64,000 bases of DNA from Cylindrospermopsis curvispora GIHE-G1 (GTDB lineage: Bacteria; Cyanobacteriota; Cyanobacteriia; Cyanobacteriales; Nostocaceae): the NCBI RefSeq assembly GCF_014489415.1, contig NZ_CP060822.1:2961501-3025500 (forward strand), given 5' to 3'. The notes below the pieces were generated by a model. It ran no database searches. It worked only from the letters and a program-made list of their open reading frames with translations, and was not told where the DNA came from. The position numbers and the translations under genes were made by a program. Shown piece by piece: positions 8,955-17,802 of this stretch. How positions within the stretch are numbered: position 1 is the first letter of the stretch; each line of letters begins with the position of its first letter.

Positions 8955-9743
8955 ATGGTGAGGCAAGTTCCACCAAAAACTCAACTGGGGGTGATAAAAT
9001 CCAATAAAAATCAGCTTGGGGAGACAATCGCGCCTGAAATTGTCTACCCAGAAAGTGATGGTCAACCGATGGCGGATAACACTAAACAATTCACATGGAT
9101 TGTCAAAATCAAAGAGAATCTGGAAATACTATTTAAGTCTAATCCAGATGTGTTTGTGGCTGGGGACTTATTTTGGTATCCAGTAGAGGGTAATAACAAA
9201 ATTAAACTGGCTCCTGACACCATGGTGGTGTTTGGGAGACCCAAGGCGCACCGAGGGTCTTATCGACAGTGGGAGGAGGATAATATTCCTCCCCAGGTGG
9301 TGTTTGAAATTTTATCTCCCGGTAATACTCAAGATGAAATGGACAAAAAAAAGCTGTTTTATCTGAAACATGGGGTAGAGGAGTATTATGTATATGATCC
9401 AGATAGAATTAGTCTAAAAGTATCTATTAGGGAAAATAATTCATTTAAAGAGATTAAGGATTTTAGTGTTTGGACTAGTCCAAGATTGAATGTACGGTTT
9501 GATATGACTGGGGATGAATTAGTCATCTATTATCCAGATGGTGGTAGGTTTCTTAGTTCTGTAGAGTTGAGTAATTATGCAGAACAAGAAAGACTTCTTC
9601 GAGAACAAGCAAATCAACGTGCAGAACGGGAAAGACTGCTTAAAGAACGGGAAAGATTTCTTAAAGAGCAGGAACAACTAAAGTATCAAAATTTACTATC
9701 ACAATTAAAAGCTAAGGGTATTGATATTAGTACACTGGAATAA
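8955..9743 (+). CDS. Uma2-family (DUF820) nuclease-like protein, array copy 1
   Basis: A 262-residue protein counting from MVRQVPPKTQLGV. I prefer this ATG over the one 15 bp upstream (8940) because GGGAGG lies 7 nt before it and forms a good ribosome binding site that would otherwise be coding. The PD-(D/E)xK fold of Uma2 proteins is visible: LAPDTMVVFG (Asp), VVFEILSPGN (Glu) and KKKLFYLKHGVEEYYVYDP (Lys and core strand). The last 50 residues are charged heptads (ERLLREQANQRAERERLLKE), likely a coiled coil, ending LKAKGIDISTLE. Uma2 proteins are very numerous in cyanobacteria and their role is unproven. This copy has one more heptad than copies 2, 4 and 5. Confidence 0.85.
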   Translation: MVRQVPPKTQLGVIKSNKNQLGETIAPEIVYPESDGQPMADNTKQFTWIVKIKENLEILFKSNPDVFVAGDLFWYPVEGNNKIKLAPDTMVVFGRPKAHRGSYRQWEEDNIPPQVVFEILSPGNTQDEMDKKKLFYLKHGVEEYYVYDPDRISLKVSIRENNSFKEIKDFSVWTSPRLNVRFDMTGDELVIYYPDGGRFLSSVELSNYAEQERLLREQANQRAERERLLKERERFLKEQEQLKYQNLLSQLKAKGIDISTLE

Positions 9744-9916
9744 ACTATTACCTACACCAAAATGTCCCCCCGGGAGAAAGGTTTTTAAAAACCCTCCTCT
9801 TGCTAAAGTCAACCCAATTAATTTTAAGTGAGGGTATGCAATACATCCCTAAAGAAGCCATGTTATAGTAAATTAAACCGATTGAGTCAGTACCAAAGTG
9901 AATGGGAGGTATAGAT

Positions 9917-10684
9917 ATGGTGAGGCAAATTCCACCAAAAACTCAACTGGGGGTGATAAAATCCAATAAAAATCAGCTTGGGGAGACAATCGCGCCTGAA
10001 ATTGTCTACCCAGAAAGTGATGGTCAACCGATGGCGGATAACACTAAACAATTCACATGGATTGTGAAAATCAAAGAGAATCTGGAAATACTATTTAAGT
10101 CTAATCCAGATGTGTTTGTGGCTGGGGACTTATTTTGGTATCCAGTAGAGGGTAATAACAAAATTAAACTGGCTCCTGACACCATGGTGGTGTTTGGGAG
10201 ACCCAAGGCGCACCGAGGGTCTTATCGACAGTGGGAGGAGGATAATATTCCTCCCCAGGTAGTTTTTGAAATTTTATCTCCCGGTAATACTCAAGATGAA
10301 ATGGACAAAAAAAAGCTTTTCTATCTGAAACATGGGGTAGAGGAGTATTATGTATATGATCCAGATAGAATTAGTCTAAAAGTATCTATTAGGGAAAACA
10401 ATTCATTTAAAGAGATTAAGGATTTTAGTGTTTGGACTAGTCCAAGATTGAATGTACGGTTTGATATGACTGGGGATGAATTAGTCATCTATTATCCAGA
10501 TGGTGGTAGGTTTCTTAGTCCTGTAGAGTTGAGCAATTATGCAGAACAGGCAAATCAACGTGCAGAACGGGAAAGACTGCTTAAAGAACAAGAAAGATTT
10601 CTGAAAGAGCAGGAACAACTAAAGTATCAAAATTTACTATCACAATTAAAAGCTAAGGGTATTGATATTAGTACACTGGAATAA
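9917..10684 (+). CDS. Uma2-family nuclease-like protein, array copy 2
   Basis: Near-identical to copy 1 with the same GGGAGG site before its ATG. Differences: I instead of V in MVRQIPPK, LSPVELSNYAEQANQ in place of LSSVELSNYAEQERLL, and one heptad less in the C-terminal coiled coil (it lacks the ERLLREQ step). PD, E and K residues of the nuclease core are unchanged. Its upstream spacer (GCAATACATCCCTAAAGAAGCC) is the same as that of the broken copy 7, pointing to a shared origin of these two. Confidence 0.85.
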   Translation: MVRQIPPKTQLGVIKSNKNQLGETIAPEIVYPESDGQPMADNTKQFTWIVKIKENLEILFKSNPDVFVAGDLFWYPVEGNNKIKLAPDTMVVFGRPKAHRGSYRQWEEDNIPPQVVFEILSPGNTQDEMDKKKLFYLKHGVEEYYVYDPDRISLKVSIRENNSFKEIKDFSVWTSPRLNVRFDMTGDELVIYYPDGGRFLSPVELSNYAEQANQRAERERLLKEQERFLKEQEQLKYQNLLSQLKAKGIDISTLE

Positions 10685-10857
10685 ACTATTACCTACACTA
10701 AAATGTCCCCCCGGGAGAAAGGTTTTTAAAAACCCTCCTCCTGCTAAAGTCAACCCAATTAATTTTAAGTGAGGGTATGGAACACATCCCTACAGAAGCC
10801 ATGTTATAGTAAATTAAACCGATTGAGTCAGTACCAAAGTGAATGGGAGGTATAGAT

Positions 10858-11646
10858 ATGGTGAGGCAAGTTCCACCAAAAACTCAACTGGGGGTGATAA
10901 AATCCAATAAAAATCAGCTTGGGGAGACAATCGCGCCTGAAATTGTCTACCCAGAAAGTGATGGTCAACCGATGGCGGATAACACTAAACAATTCACATG
11001 GATTGTGAAAATCAAAGAGAATCTGGAAATACTATTTAAGTCTAATCCAGATGTGTTTGTGGCTGGGGACTTATTTTGGTATCCAGTAGAGGGTAATAAC
11101 AAAATTAAACTAGCTCCCGATACCATGGTGGTGTTTGGGAGACCCAAGGCGCACCGAGGGTCTTATCGACAGTGGGAGGAGGATAATATTCCTCCCCAGG
11201 TGGTGTTTGAAATTTTATCTCCCGGTAATACTCAAGATGAAATGGACAAAAAAAAGCTGTTTTATCTGAAACATGGGGTAGAGGAGTATTATGTATATGA
11301 TCCAGATAGAATTAGTCTAAAAGTATCTATTAGGGAAAATAATTCATTTAAAGAAATTAAGGATTTTAGTGTTTGGACTAGTCCAAGATTGAATGTACGG
11401 TTTGATATGACTGGGGATGAATTAGTCATCTATTATCCAGATGGTGGTAGGTTTCTTAGTTCTGTAGAGTTGAGTAATTATGCAGAACAAGAAAGACTTC
11501 TTCGAGAACAAGCAAATCAACGTGCAGAACGGGAAAGACTGCTTAAAGAACGGGAAAGATTTCTTAAAGAGCAGGAACAACTAAAGTATCAAAATTTACT
11601 ATCACAATTAAAAGCTAAGGGTATTGATATTAGTACACTGGAATAA
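10858..11646 (+). CDS. Uma2-family nuclease-like protein, array copy 3
   Basis: Same protein sequence as copy 1 as far as I can read, including the 262-residue length from the preferred start and PKAHRG (not PKGHRG) variant. At DNA level it differs by silent changes, for example CTAGCTCCCGATACC where copies 1 and 2 have CTGGCTCCTGACACC. The unit length back to copy 2 is 941 bp. All core residues of the nuclease fold are present. Confidence 0.85.
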   Translation: MVRQVPPKTQLGVIKSNKNQLGETIAPEIVYPESDGQPMADNTKQFTWIVKIKENLEILFKSNPDVFVAGDLFWYPVEGNNKIKLAPDTMVVFGRPKAHRGSYRQWEEDNIPPQVVFEILSPGNTQDEMDKKKLFYLKHGVEEYYVYDPDRISLKVSIRENNSFKEIKDFSVWTSPRLNVRFDMTGDELVIYYPDGGRFLSSVELSNYAEQERLLREQANQRAERERLLKERERFLKEQEQLKYQNLLSQLKAKGIDISTLE

Positions 11647-11819
11647 ACTATTACCTACACTAAAATGTCCCCCCGGGAGAAAGGTTTTTAAAAACCCTCC
11701 TCCTGCTAAAGTCAACCCAATTAATTTTAAGTGAGGGTATGGAACACATCCCTACAGAAGCCATGTTATAGTAAATTAAACCGATTGAGTCAGTACCAAA
11801 GTGAATGGGAGGTATAGAT

Positions 11820-12587
11820 ATGGTGAGGCAAGTTCCACCAAAAACTCAACTGGGGGTAGTAAAATCCAATAAAAATCAGCTTGGGGAGACAATCGCGCCT
11901 GAAATTGTCTACCCAGAAAGTGATGGTCAACCGATGGCGGATAACACTAAACAATTCACATGGATTGTGAAAATCAAAGAGAATCTGGAAATACTATTTA
12001 AGTCTAATCCAGATGTGTTTGTGGCTGGGGACTTATTTTGGTATCCAGTAGAGGGTAATAACAAAATTAAACTAGCTCCCGATACCATGGTGGTGTTTGG
12101 GAGACCCAAGGGACACCGGGGGTCTTATCGACAGTGGGAGGAGGATAATATTCCTCCCCAGGTAGTTTTTGAAATTTTATCTCCCGGTAATACTCAAGAT
12201 GAAATGGACAAAAAAAAGCTTTTTTATCTGAAACATGGAGTAGAGGAGTATTATGTATATGATCCAGATAGAATTAGTCTAGAAGTATCTATTAGGGAAA
12301 ATAATTCATTCAAAGAGATTAAGGATTTTAGTGTTTGGACTAGTCCAAGATTGAATGTACGGTTTGATATGACTGGGGATGAATTAGTCATCTACTATCC
12401 AGATGGTGGTAGGTTTCTTAGTTCTGTAGAGTTGAGCAATTATGCAGAACAAGAAAGACTTCTTCGAGAACAAGCAAATCAACTTGCAGAACGGGAAAGA
12501 CTGCTTAAAGAGCAGGAACAACTAAAGTATCAAAATTTACTATCACAATTAAAAGCTAAGGGTATTGATATTAGTACACTGGAATAA
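11820..12587 (+). CDS. Uma2-family nuclease-like protein, array copy 4
   Basis: 255 residues from the preferred start. It starts the second sequence group of the array: GVVKS instead of GVIKS and PKGHRG instead of PKAHRG, plus SLEVS instead of SLKVS. It still has SNPDVF as in copies 1-3. It shares the CTAGCTCCCGATACC silent variant with copy 3. This patchwork of markers indicates unequal crossing-over or gene conversion between units. The coiled-coil tail has ANQLAERERLLKEQEQ, one heptad shorter than in copy 1. Nuclease core residues are intact. Confidence 0.85.
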   Translation: MVRQVPPKTQLGVVKSNKNQLGETIAPEIVYPESDGQPMADNTKQFTWIVKIKENLEILFKSNPDVFVAGDLFWYPVEGNNKIKLAPDTMVVFGRPKGHRGSYRQWEEDNIPPQVVFEILSPGNTQDEMDKKKLFYLKHGVEEYYVYDPDRISLEVSIRENNSFKEIKDFSVWTSPRLNVRFDMTGDELVIYYPDGGRFLSSVELSNYAEQERLLREQANQLAERERLLKEQEQLKYQNLLSQLKAKGIDISTLE

Positions 12588-12760
12588 ACTATTACCTATA
12601 CTACAATGTCCCCCCGGGAGAAAGGTTTTTAAAAACCCTCCTCCTGCTAAAGTCAACCCAATTAATTTTAAGTGAGGGTATGGAACACATCCCTACAGAA
12701 GCCATGTTATAGTAAATTAAACCGATTGAGTCAGTACCAAAGTGAATGGGAGGTATAGAT

Positions 12761-13528
12761 ATGGTGAGGCAAGTTCCACCAAAAACTCAACTGGGGGTAG
12801 TAAAATCCAATAAAAATCAGCTTGGGGAGACAATCGCGCCTGAAATTGTCTACCCAGAAAGTGATGGTCAACCGATGGCGGATAACACTAAACAATTCAC
12901 ATGGATTGTGAAAATCAAAGAGAATCTGGAAATACTATTTAAGTCTAATCCAAATGTGTTTGTGGCTGGGGACTTATTTTGGTATCCAGTAGAGGGTAAT
13001 AACAAAATTAAACTGGCTCCTGACACCATGGTGGTGTTTGGGAGACCCAAGGGACACCGGGGGTCTTATCGACAGTGGGAGGAGGATAATATTCCTCCCC
13101 AGGTAGTTTTTGAAATTTTATCTCCCGGTAATACTCAAGATGAAATGGACAAAAAAAAGCTTTTCTATCTGAAACATGGAGTAGAGGAGTATTATGTATA
13201 TGATCCAGATAGAATTAGTCTAAAAGTATCTACTAGGGAAAATAATTCATTTAAAGAGATTAAGGATTTTAGTGTTTGGACTAGTCCAAGATTGAATGTA
13301 CGGTTTGATATGACTGGGGATGAATTAGTCATCTATTATCCAGATGGTGGTAGGTTTCTTAGTTCTGTAGAGTTGAGTAATTATGCAGAACAAGAAAGAC
13401 TTCTTCGAGAACAAGCAAATCAACGTGCAGAACGGGAAAGACTGCTTAAAGAACGGGAACAACTAAAGTATCAAAATTTACTATCACAATTAAAAGCTAA
13501 GGGTATTGATATTAGTACACTGGAATAA
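12761..13528 (+). CDS. Uma2-family nuclease-like protein, array copy 5
   Basis: 255 residues from the preferred start. It combines second-group markers (GVVKS, PKGHRG, SNPNVF) with the first-group SLKVS and a private STREN in place of SIREN. The coiled-coil tail reads ANQRAERERLLKEREQ. The core motifs APDTMVV, FEILSPGN and KKKLFYLKHG are unchanged. The spacer and ribosome binding site are the same as for its neighbours. Confidence 0.85.
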   Translation: MVRQVPPKTQLGVVKSNKNQLGETIAPEIVYPESDGQPMADNTKQFTWIVKIKENLEILFKSNPNVFVAGDLFWYPVEGNNKIKLAPDTMVVFGRPKGHRGSYRQWEEDNIPPQVVFEILSPGNTQDEMDKKKLFYLKHGVEEYYVYDPDRISLKVSTRENNSFKEIKDFSVWTSPRLNVRFDMTGDELVIYYPDGGRFLSSVELSNYAEQERLLREQANQRAERERLLKEREQLKYQNLLSQLKAKGIDISTLE

Positions 13529-13701
13529 ACTATTACCTACACTAAAATGTCCCCCCGGGAGAAAGGTTTTTAAAAACCCTCCTCCTGCTAAAGTCAACCC
13601 AATTAATTTTAAGTGAGGGTATGGAACACATCCCTACAGAAGCCATGTTATAGTAAATTAAACCGATTGAGTCAGTACCAAAGTGAATGGGAGGTATAGA
13701 T

Positions 13702-14427
13702 ATGGTGAGGCAAGTTCCACCAAAAACTCAACTGGGGGTAGTAAAATCCAATAAAAATCAGCTTGGGGAGACAATCGCGCCTGAAATTGTCTACCCAGAA
13801 AGTGATGGTCAACCGATGGCGGATAACACTAAACAATTCACATGGATTGTGAAAATCAAAGAGAATCTGGAAATACTATTTAAGTCTAATCCAAATGTGT
13901 TTGTGGCTGGGGACTTATTTTGGTATCCAGTAGAGGGTAATAACAAAATTAAACTGGCTCCTGACACCATGGTGGTGTTTGGGAGACCCAAGGGACACCG
14001 GGGGTCTTATCGACAGTGGGAGGAGGATAATATTCCTCCCCAGGTAGTTTTTGAAATTTTATCTCCCGGTAATACTCAAGATGAAATGGACAAAAAAAAG
14101 CTTTTCTATCTGAAACATGGAGTAGAGGAGTATTATGTATATGATCCAGATAGAATTAGTCTAGAAGTATCTATTAGGGAAAATAATTCATTCAAAGAGA
14201 TTAAGGATTTTAGTGTTTGGACTAGTCCAAGATTGAATGTACGGTTTGATATGACTGAGGATGAATTAGTCATCTATTATCCAGATGGTGGTAGGTTTCT
14301 TAGTTCTGTAGAGTTGAGCAATTATGCAGAACGGGAAAGATTTCTTAAAGAGCAGGAACAACTAAAGTATCAAAATTTACTATCACAATTAAAAGCTAAG
14401 GGTATTGATATTAGTACACTGGAATAA
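13702..14427 (+). CDS. Uma2-family nuclease-like protein, array copy 6 (shortest tail)
   Basis: 241 residues from the preferred start; the C-terminal coiled coil is the shortest in the array (AERERFLKEQEQ only), two heptads less than copies 2, 4 and 5 and three less than copies 1 and 3. It carries second-group markers (GVVKS, SNPNVF, PKGHRG, SLEVS) and a private change of Gly to Glu in MTEDELVIYY. The nuclease core is intact. The spacer after it has five rather than six C in the C-run and the GTGCACC variant seen in the leader before copy 1. Confidence 0.85.
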   Translation: MVRQVPPKTQLGVVKSNKNQLGETIAPEIVYPESDGQPMADNTKQFTWIVKIKENLEILFKSNPNVFVAGDLFWYPVEGNNKIKLAPDTMVVFGRPKGHRGSYRQWEEDNIPPQVVFEILSPGNTQDEMDKKKLFYLKHGVEEYYVYDPDRISLEVSIRENNSFKEIKDFSVWTSPRLNVRFDMTEDELVIYYPDGGRFLSSVELSNYAERERFLKEQEQLKYQNLLSQLKAKGIDISTLE

Positions 14428-14599
14428 ACTATTACGTGCACCAAAATGTCCCCCGGGAGAAAGGTTTTTAAAAACCCTCCCCCTGCTAAAGTCAACCCAA
14501 TTAATTTTAAGTGAGGGTATGCAATACATCCCTAAAGAAGCCATGTTATAGTAAATTAAACCGATTGAGTCAGTACCAAAGTGAATGGGAGGTATAGAT

Positions 14600-14857
14600 A
14601 TGGTGAGGCAAATTCCACCAAAAACTCAACTGGGGGTGATAAAATCCAATAAAAATCAGCTTGGGGAGACAATCGCGCCTGAAATTGTCTACCCAGAAAG
14701 TGATGCTCAAACCAACCTTCCGATGGCGCAAAAGGTGACTGTTTTGGAGTGGGTGGAAGGTTTATATGAGGAGCAGGTTTTTACGGGTGATGAGGTGATT
14801 TGTTCCCCTTTATTTTCTGAGGTGAAGTTAACTGTAAATGAGATCCTAAAAAAATAA
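14600..14857 (+). pseudogene. Chimeric Uma2 remnant, array copy 7
   Basis: The first 40 residues (MVRQIPPKTQLGVIKS, then APEIVYPESD) are those of copy 2. After residue 36-40 the sequence jumps to AQTNLPMAQKVTVLEWVEGL and ends LTVNEILKK, which looks like the C-terminus of an ordinary Uma2 protein. The whole nuclease core is missing, so this is a deletion joining the start of an array gene to the end of a different Uma2 gene. It may still be translated as an 85-residue protein because the ribosome binding site and frame are intact. Confidence 0.75.
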
Positions 14858-14871
14858 ATCAGTAGATAAAT

Positions 14872-16129
14872 ATGAGTAAAATTCCAGAAATCCAAGCTAG
14901 GGAATATATTGGTTTAAGTCTTCTGTCTTTGGGTGTGATCGCATTCTTGGCTACCAAAGACATACTATATATGATTATACCTATCCTATTAGATATATTG
15001 CTATTGCACTTAGGAAATTATGTTAGGTATAATCATGCTTGGTCATCATCACAAATTCCACAAATTACAACACTACAAATAAATATGACAAATCTGACAA
15101 ATCAAGTTGATGAAATTAAACAAACAATTAAACAAACTATGAACCAATCTAATGAAAGAATCAAAAAAATTGAAATTTGGAAACAACAACTAAACGAAAT
15201 AATTGATCAGAAAATTCAAATTTCTATACAAAAACTGCTAGTATCAACCGAAGAAATTCCTCAACAAATTAGTGATATATATAATCGCCTAAATACAATA
15301 GACAGTGAAATTAAAAACTTACGAGAGCAAACAGAAAATAAATTAGAATTAACCCAAATTAGTCAACAAATTGACCAGATTGAGTCTCGCTGTGAAAATC
15401 TGGATGATTCAATCCAGAAACTACATGAAGCTTGTCATCAAAACTTCGTCACAATTGGTGAATTTAATCAACTCAAACAGAATCAAAATCATGAAAATTC
15501 TAGATTCAATGAACTTTTTGAATCCGTGAATAACTCTTTGACAGAATTAGATAGGTGCTTTGATGATTTAATCACAGTAAGCAATTTAGAAGAAACCGAA
15601 GAACCTAATTTCAATACTCCCAAAACATCATGTATTGAAAATATAGAAACTTCACCAATCATAGGAAAATTTAATCAGGTAATTCTTGCCACATCTAAAT
15701 CGGAAGCAAGTGTAGATGAAAATCTCAACCAATTATTATTTGTACAAAATTTAAAAGGTCATGAGTCTAAAGTTTCCGCAGTAGCTTTTAGTCCTGATGG
15801 TAGAAATTTAGTTAGTGGTAGTGATGATAAAACAATCAAAATTTGGGATTTAATAACTCAGACTCATCGCACCCTACCAGCACATCAAGATTCTCCCTGG
15901 AATGGAGGTATTAACTCAGTAGCAGTTAGTCCCGATGGGAACAGCTAGTGGGAGTAAAGATAAAACTGCAAAGTTGTGGAACCTAGAGAGCGGTGAAGAA
16001 ATCTCCACAGTCAAATGTGCCGAAGATGCCATTTATACAATTACTTTTAGTCCTAATGGCAAACTTCTAGCCACTGGGAGTGGAGATAAAACTATTACAG
16101 TCTTTCCCTATAATTACCCCGAAACATAA
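14872..16129 (+). pseudogene. Membrane-anchored coiled-coil WD40 protein, frameshifted
   Basis: The first frame (14872-15948, 358 residues) has a hydrophobic hairpin at about 13-50 (IGLSLLSLGVIAFLATKD), a long coiled coil (about 60-220), and then WD40 repeats beginning LKGHESKVSAVAFSPDGRN. It ends abruptly in SVAVSPDGNS. The second frame (15935-16129) continues with TASGSKDKTAKLWNLE and one more repeat, ending FPYNYPET. A WD40 repeat normally reads SPDGxxLASGSxDKTxKLW, so a short deletion plus frameshift at about 15935-15950 broke one gene in two. Only about three of the usual seven blades remain, so more has been lost. The role is unknown; cyanobacterial WD40 proteins usually act as scaffolds. 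Confidence 0.75.
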
Positions 16130-16147
16130 CATTAAACTTAGCCAAAC

Positions 16148-16489
16148 TTAGGCGCGAAAGTAAAGATGCTGACTGTTACGCGCACCACCTAGGGAACTAT
16201 TGACTGCGGGTGGACGATACCCGGATGTGATTCTAATGGGTGAGCCAAATTTCTCTCTTACTGGTTCCCAGGTTAAGGGTATCCCCACAGACAATCTCCA
16301 GGCGTGGATTAATTTAATGGTTAATTTCGTGGCGATCTCGCGATAAATTTGCATTATTGGCAAGGAGTTAACTAAAATACAGTTAGGTGACATACTCCTA
16401 CAAACTGAACAAATGGGTTGGGTTCCCCTGTCGCTACAAAAAATAGGCAAGGTATTGTTGATAAAAGCGATTTTAATTTGGTCAACCAT
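16148..16489 (-). pseudogene. Peptidase M15-like (D-Ala-D-Ala carboxypeptidase) fragment
   Basis: The 113-residue frame ends with REKFGSPIRITSGYRPPAVN and LGGARNSQHLYFRA, the metal-binding block of M15A peptidases, where the His of SQHL is the first zinc ligand. The second half of the domain with the remaining ligands is absent, since the frame ends at that point. The first 60 residues do not look like a normal N-terminus and may be out of frame or unrelated. It probably is a decayed cell-wall peptidase gene. It lies between the WD40 pseudogene and an intact Uma2 gene. Confidence 0.55.
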
Positions 16490-16506
16490 AGATGAGGTAA
16501 CAAAAA

Positions 16507-17085
16507 ATGATTGCTGTAAAAGACAAGTTTCCTAAGTTAACACCCGAAGAATATTTTGTCTGGGAAGAAAAACAACTGCTTCGCCATGAGTATATTAATG
16601 GTGAAGTTTACGCTATGACTGGGGGAACTCAAAATCATGGACGAATTGCTAGTAATATTATTTTCATTGTTAAAGGTCATTTACGGGGTAGTGGTTGTCA
16701 GGTTGGTAATTCCGATTGTCGTGTAAATATTTTGGAAACAAAAGATTATGTTTATCCTGATGTGAGTGTTACTTGTGACGAGCGCGATCGCACTGCAATC
16801 CAAGCAATTCAATATCCCTGTCTAATTGTTGAGGTTTTATCTCCCAGTACGGCCAGTTATGACCGAGGGGATAAATTTAGATTGTATCGTCGCAATCCTA
16901 GTTTGCAAGATTATCTTTTAGTTGATGCTGAGAAAATAGCGATTGATTTATACCGCAAAAATGATCGGGGTAATTGGGAGATTTTTAATTATCAGTCGGG
17001 GGATAATATCGAGCTACAAAGTATTGATTTAAGTTTTCCCATTCAGTCGGTTTATGAGGATATTGTTTTTGAGGAATTAGCTTGA
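16507..17085 (+). CDS. Uma2-family (DUF820) nuclease-like protein, divergent
   Basis: A 192-residue standard Uma2 protein, not closely related to the tandem array. It has the usual opening LTPEEYFVWEEKQLLRHEYI with INGEVYAMTGGTQNH, YVYPDVSVTC (Asp), CLIVEVLSPSTASYDRGDKF (Glu, Lys region) and the end of the fold YLLVDAEKIAIDLYRK. Length and order match the family, and no coiled-coil tail is present. Function of Uma2 proteins is not established; a nuclease-like PD-(D/E)xK fold is accepted. It begins 18 bp after the M15 fragment on the other strand and appears intact. Confidence 0.85.
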   Translation: MIAVKDKFPKLTPEEYFVWEEKQLLRHEYINGEVYAMTGGTQNHGRIASNIIFIVKGHLRGSGCQVGNSDCRVNILETKDYVYPDVSVTCDERDRTAIQAIQYPCLIVEVLSPSTASYDRGDKFRLYRRNPSLQDYLLVDAEKIAIDLYRKNDRGNWEIFNYQSGDNIELQSIDLSFPIQSVYEDIVFEELA

Positions 17086-17228
17086 TAACAGTTACAAATT
17101 AAAATCATCGACTCAGTTTTAGCACTTTGGTGTTGGTTTTTAAAAATATCTGTGGTCTTATTTAGGAGTATATAGAAATCACAGGCGATCGCTTGTTAAA
17201 ATAGTAAAACCAGCATTTTATAGGAGTC

Positions 17229-17330
17229 ATGGTCATGATAATTGCAACTGGTAAAAAAATGACTTTTGAGGAATTTCTTAATTATGATGACGGGACAGAT
17301 AATTTCTATGAACAGATATACAAACTATGA
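17229..17330 (+). pseudogene. Start of a third-type Uma2 gene, truncated
   Basis: A 33-codon frame MVMIIATGKKMTFEEFLNYD, then DGTDNFYE, is the standard N-terminus of another class of cyanobacterial Uma2 proteins (KMTFEEFLNYDDGTD followed by YELVNGEL). It ends after EQIYKL at a TGA that overlaps the ATG of the following DUF29 gene (ATGA). The rest of the Uma2 gene is gone. Confidence 0.6.
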
Positions 17331-17647
17331 CAAATTTGTATGAACAAGATTTTGCTCTCTGGTCAGAAAAGATGGCTGATCTAATTGCTAACGGGCGTTT
17401 TGATGAGCTAGATATTATAAACTTAGTGGAAGAAATTAGGGACTTGTCGAAACGAGAACGAGATCGGTTATTAAGTAGTATGGGACTAATATTGCATCAC
17501 TTACTCAAGTGGGACTATCAACTTCTTTTGCTCAAGATTGTTTTTGATATTCTACTGCTATTTGACCAAAGATGTGCGATCGCACTCTCAAATTATATAA
17601 TCCATAAATGCGATCGCTTATTGTTCCTGTTTGTGCTGAGTGGGTGA
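17327..17647 (+). pseudogene. DUF29-family protein, C-terminus lost
   Basis: The start MTNLYEQDFALWSEKMADLI and ELDIINLVEEIRDLSKRERD are typical of the cyanobacterial DUF29 family, followed by LLSSMGLILHHLLKWDYQ. Beyond residue 65 the family sequence stops and is replaced by hydrophobic, repeat-derived sequence containing HIP1 sites (GCGATCGC at 17577 and 17610). About half the domain is therefore missing. DUF29 genes are abundant in cyanobacteria and of unknown function. The start codon overlaps the stop of the preceding Uma2 fragment. Confidence 0.65.
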
Positions 17648-17802
17648 GTGGAATTAAATATAAGATTTTATATTTTCACCAAGAGAGGTGAGAGTTGGTT
17701 TTTAAAAATATCCATGGTCTTATTTAGGAGTATATAAAAACCACAGGCGATCGCGAAGCACTCCCTATGGGCGATCGCTCCTCTCTTCAATCTAGACTCC
17801 AG

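Larger units (their letters stand above)
8870..14600. repeat. Tandem array of 0.9-kb Uma2 gene units
   Basis: Unit starts (measured at the upstream ATG) lie at 8940, 9902, 10843, 11805, 12746, 13687 and 14585, giving spacings of 962, 941, 962, 941, 941 and 898 bp. The 21-bp and 42-bp length steps correspond to loss or gain of 7-residue heptads in the coiled coil; the remaining 1 bp is a C-run change. Each unit carries its own leader with GGGAGG site and its own GGTTTTTAAAAACC palindrome between genes. Confidence 0.95.

Noticed and set aside
9062-13991. 60-codon minus-strand frames repeated inside each Uma2 gene (MGLPNTTMVSG...)
   Set aside because: Exact shadows of the conserved Uma2 coding sequence; they change only where the plus-strand gene changes and have no ribosome binding site.
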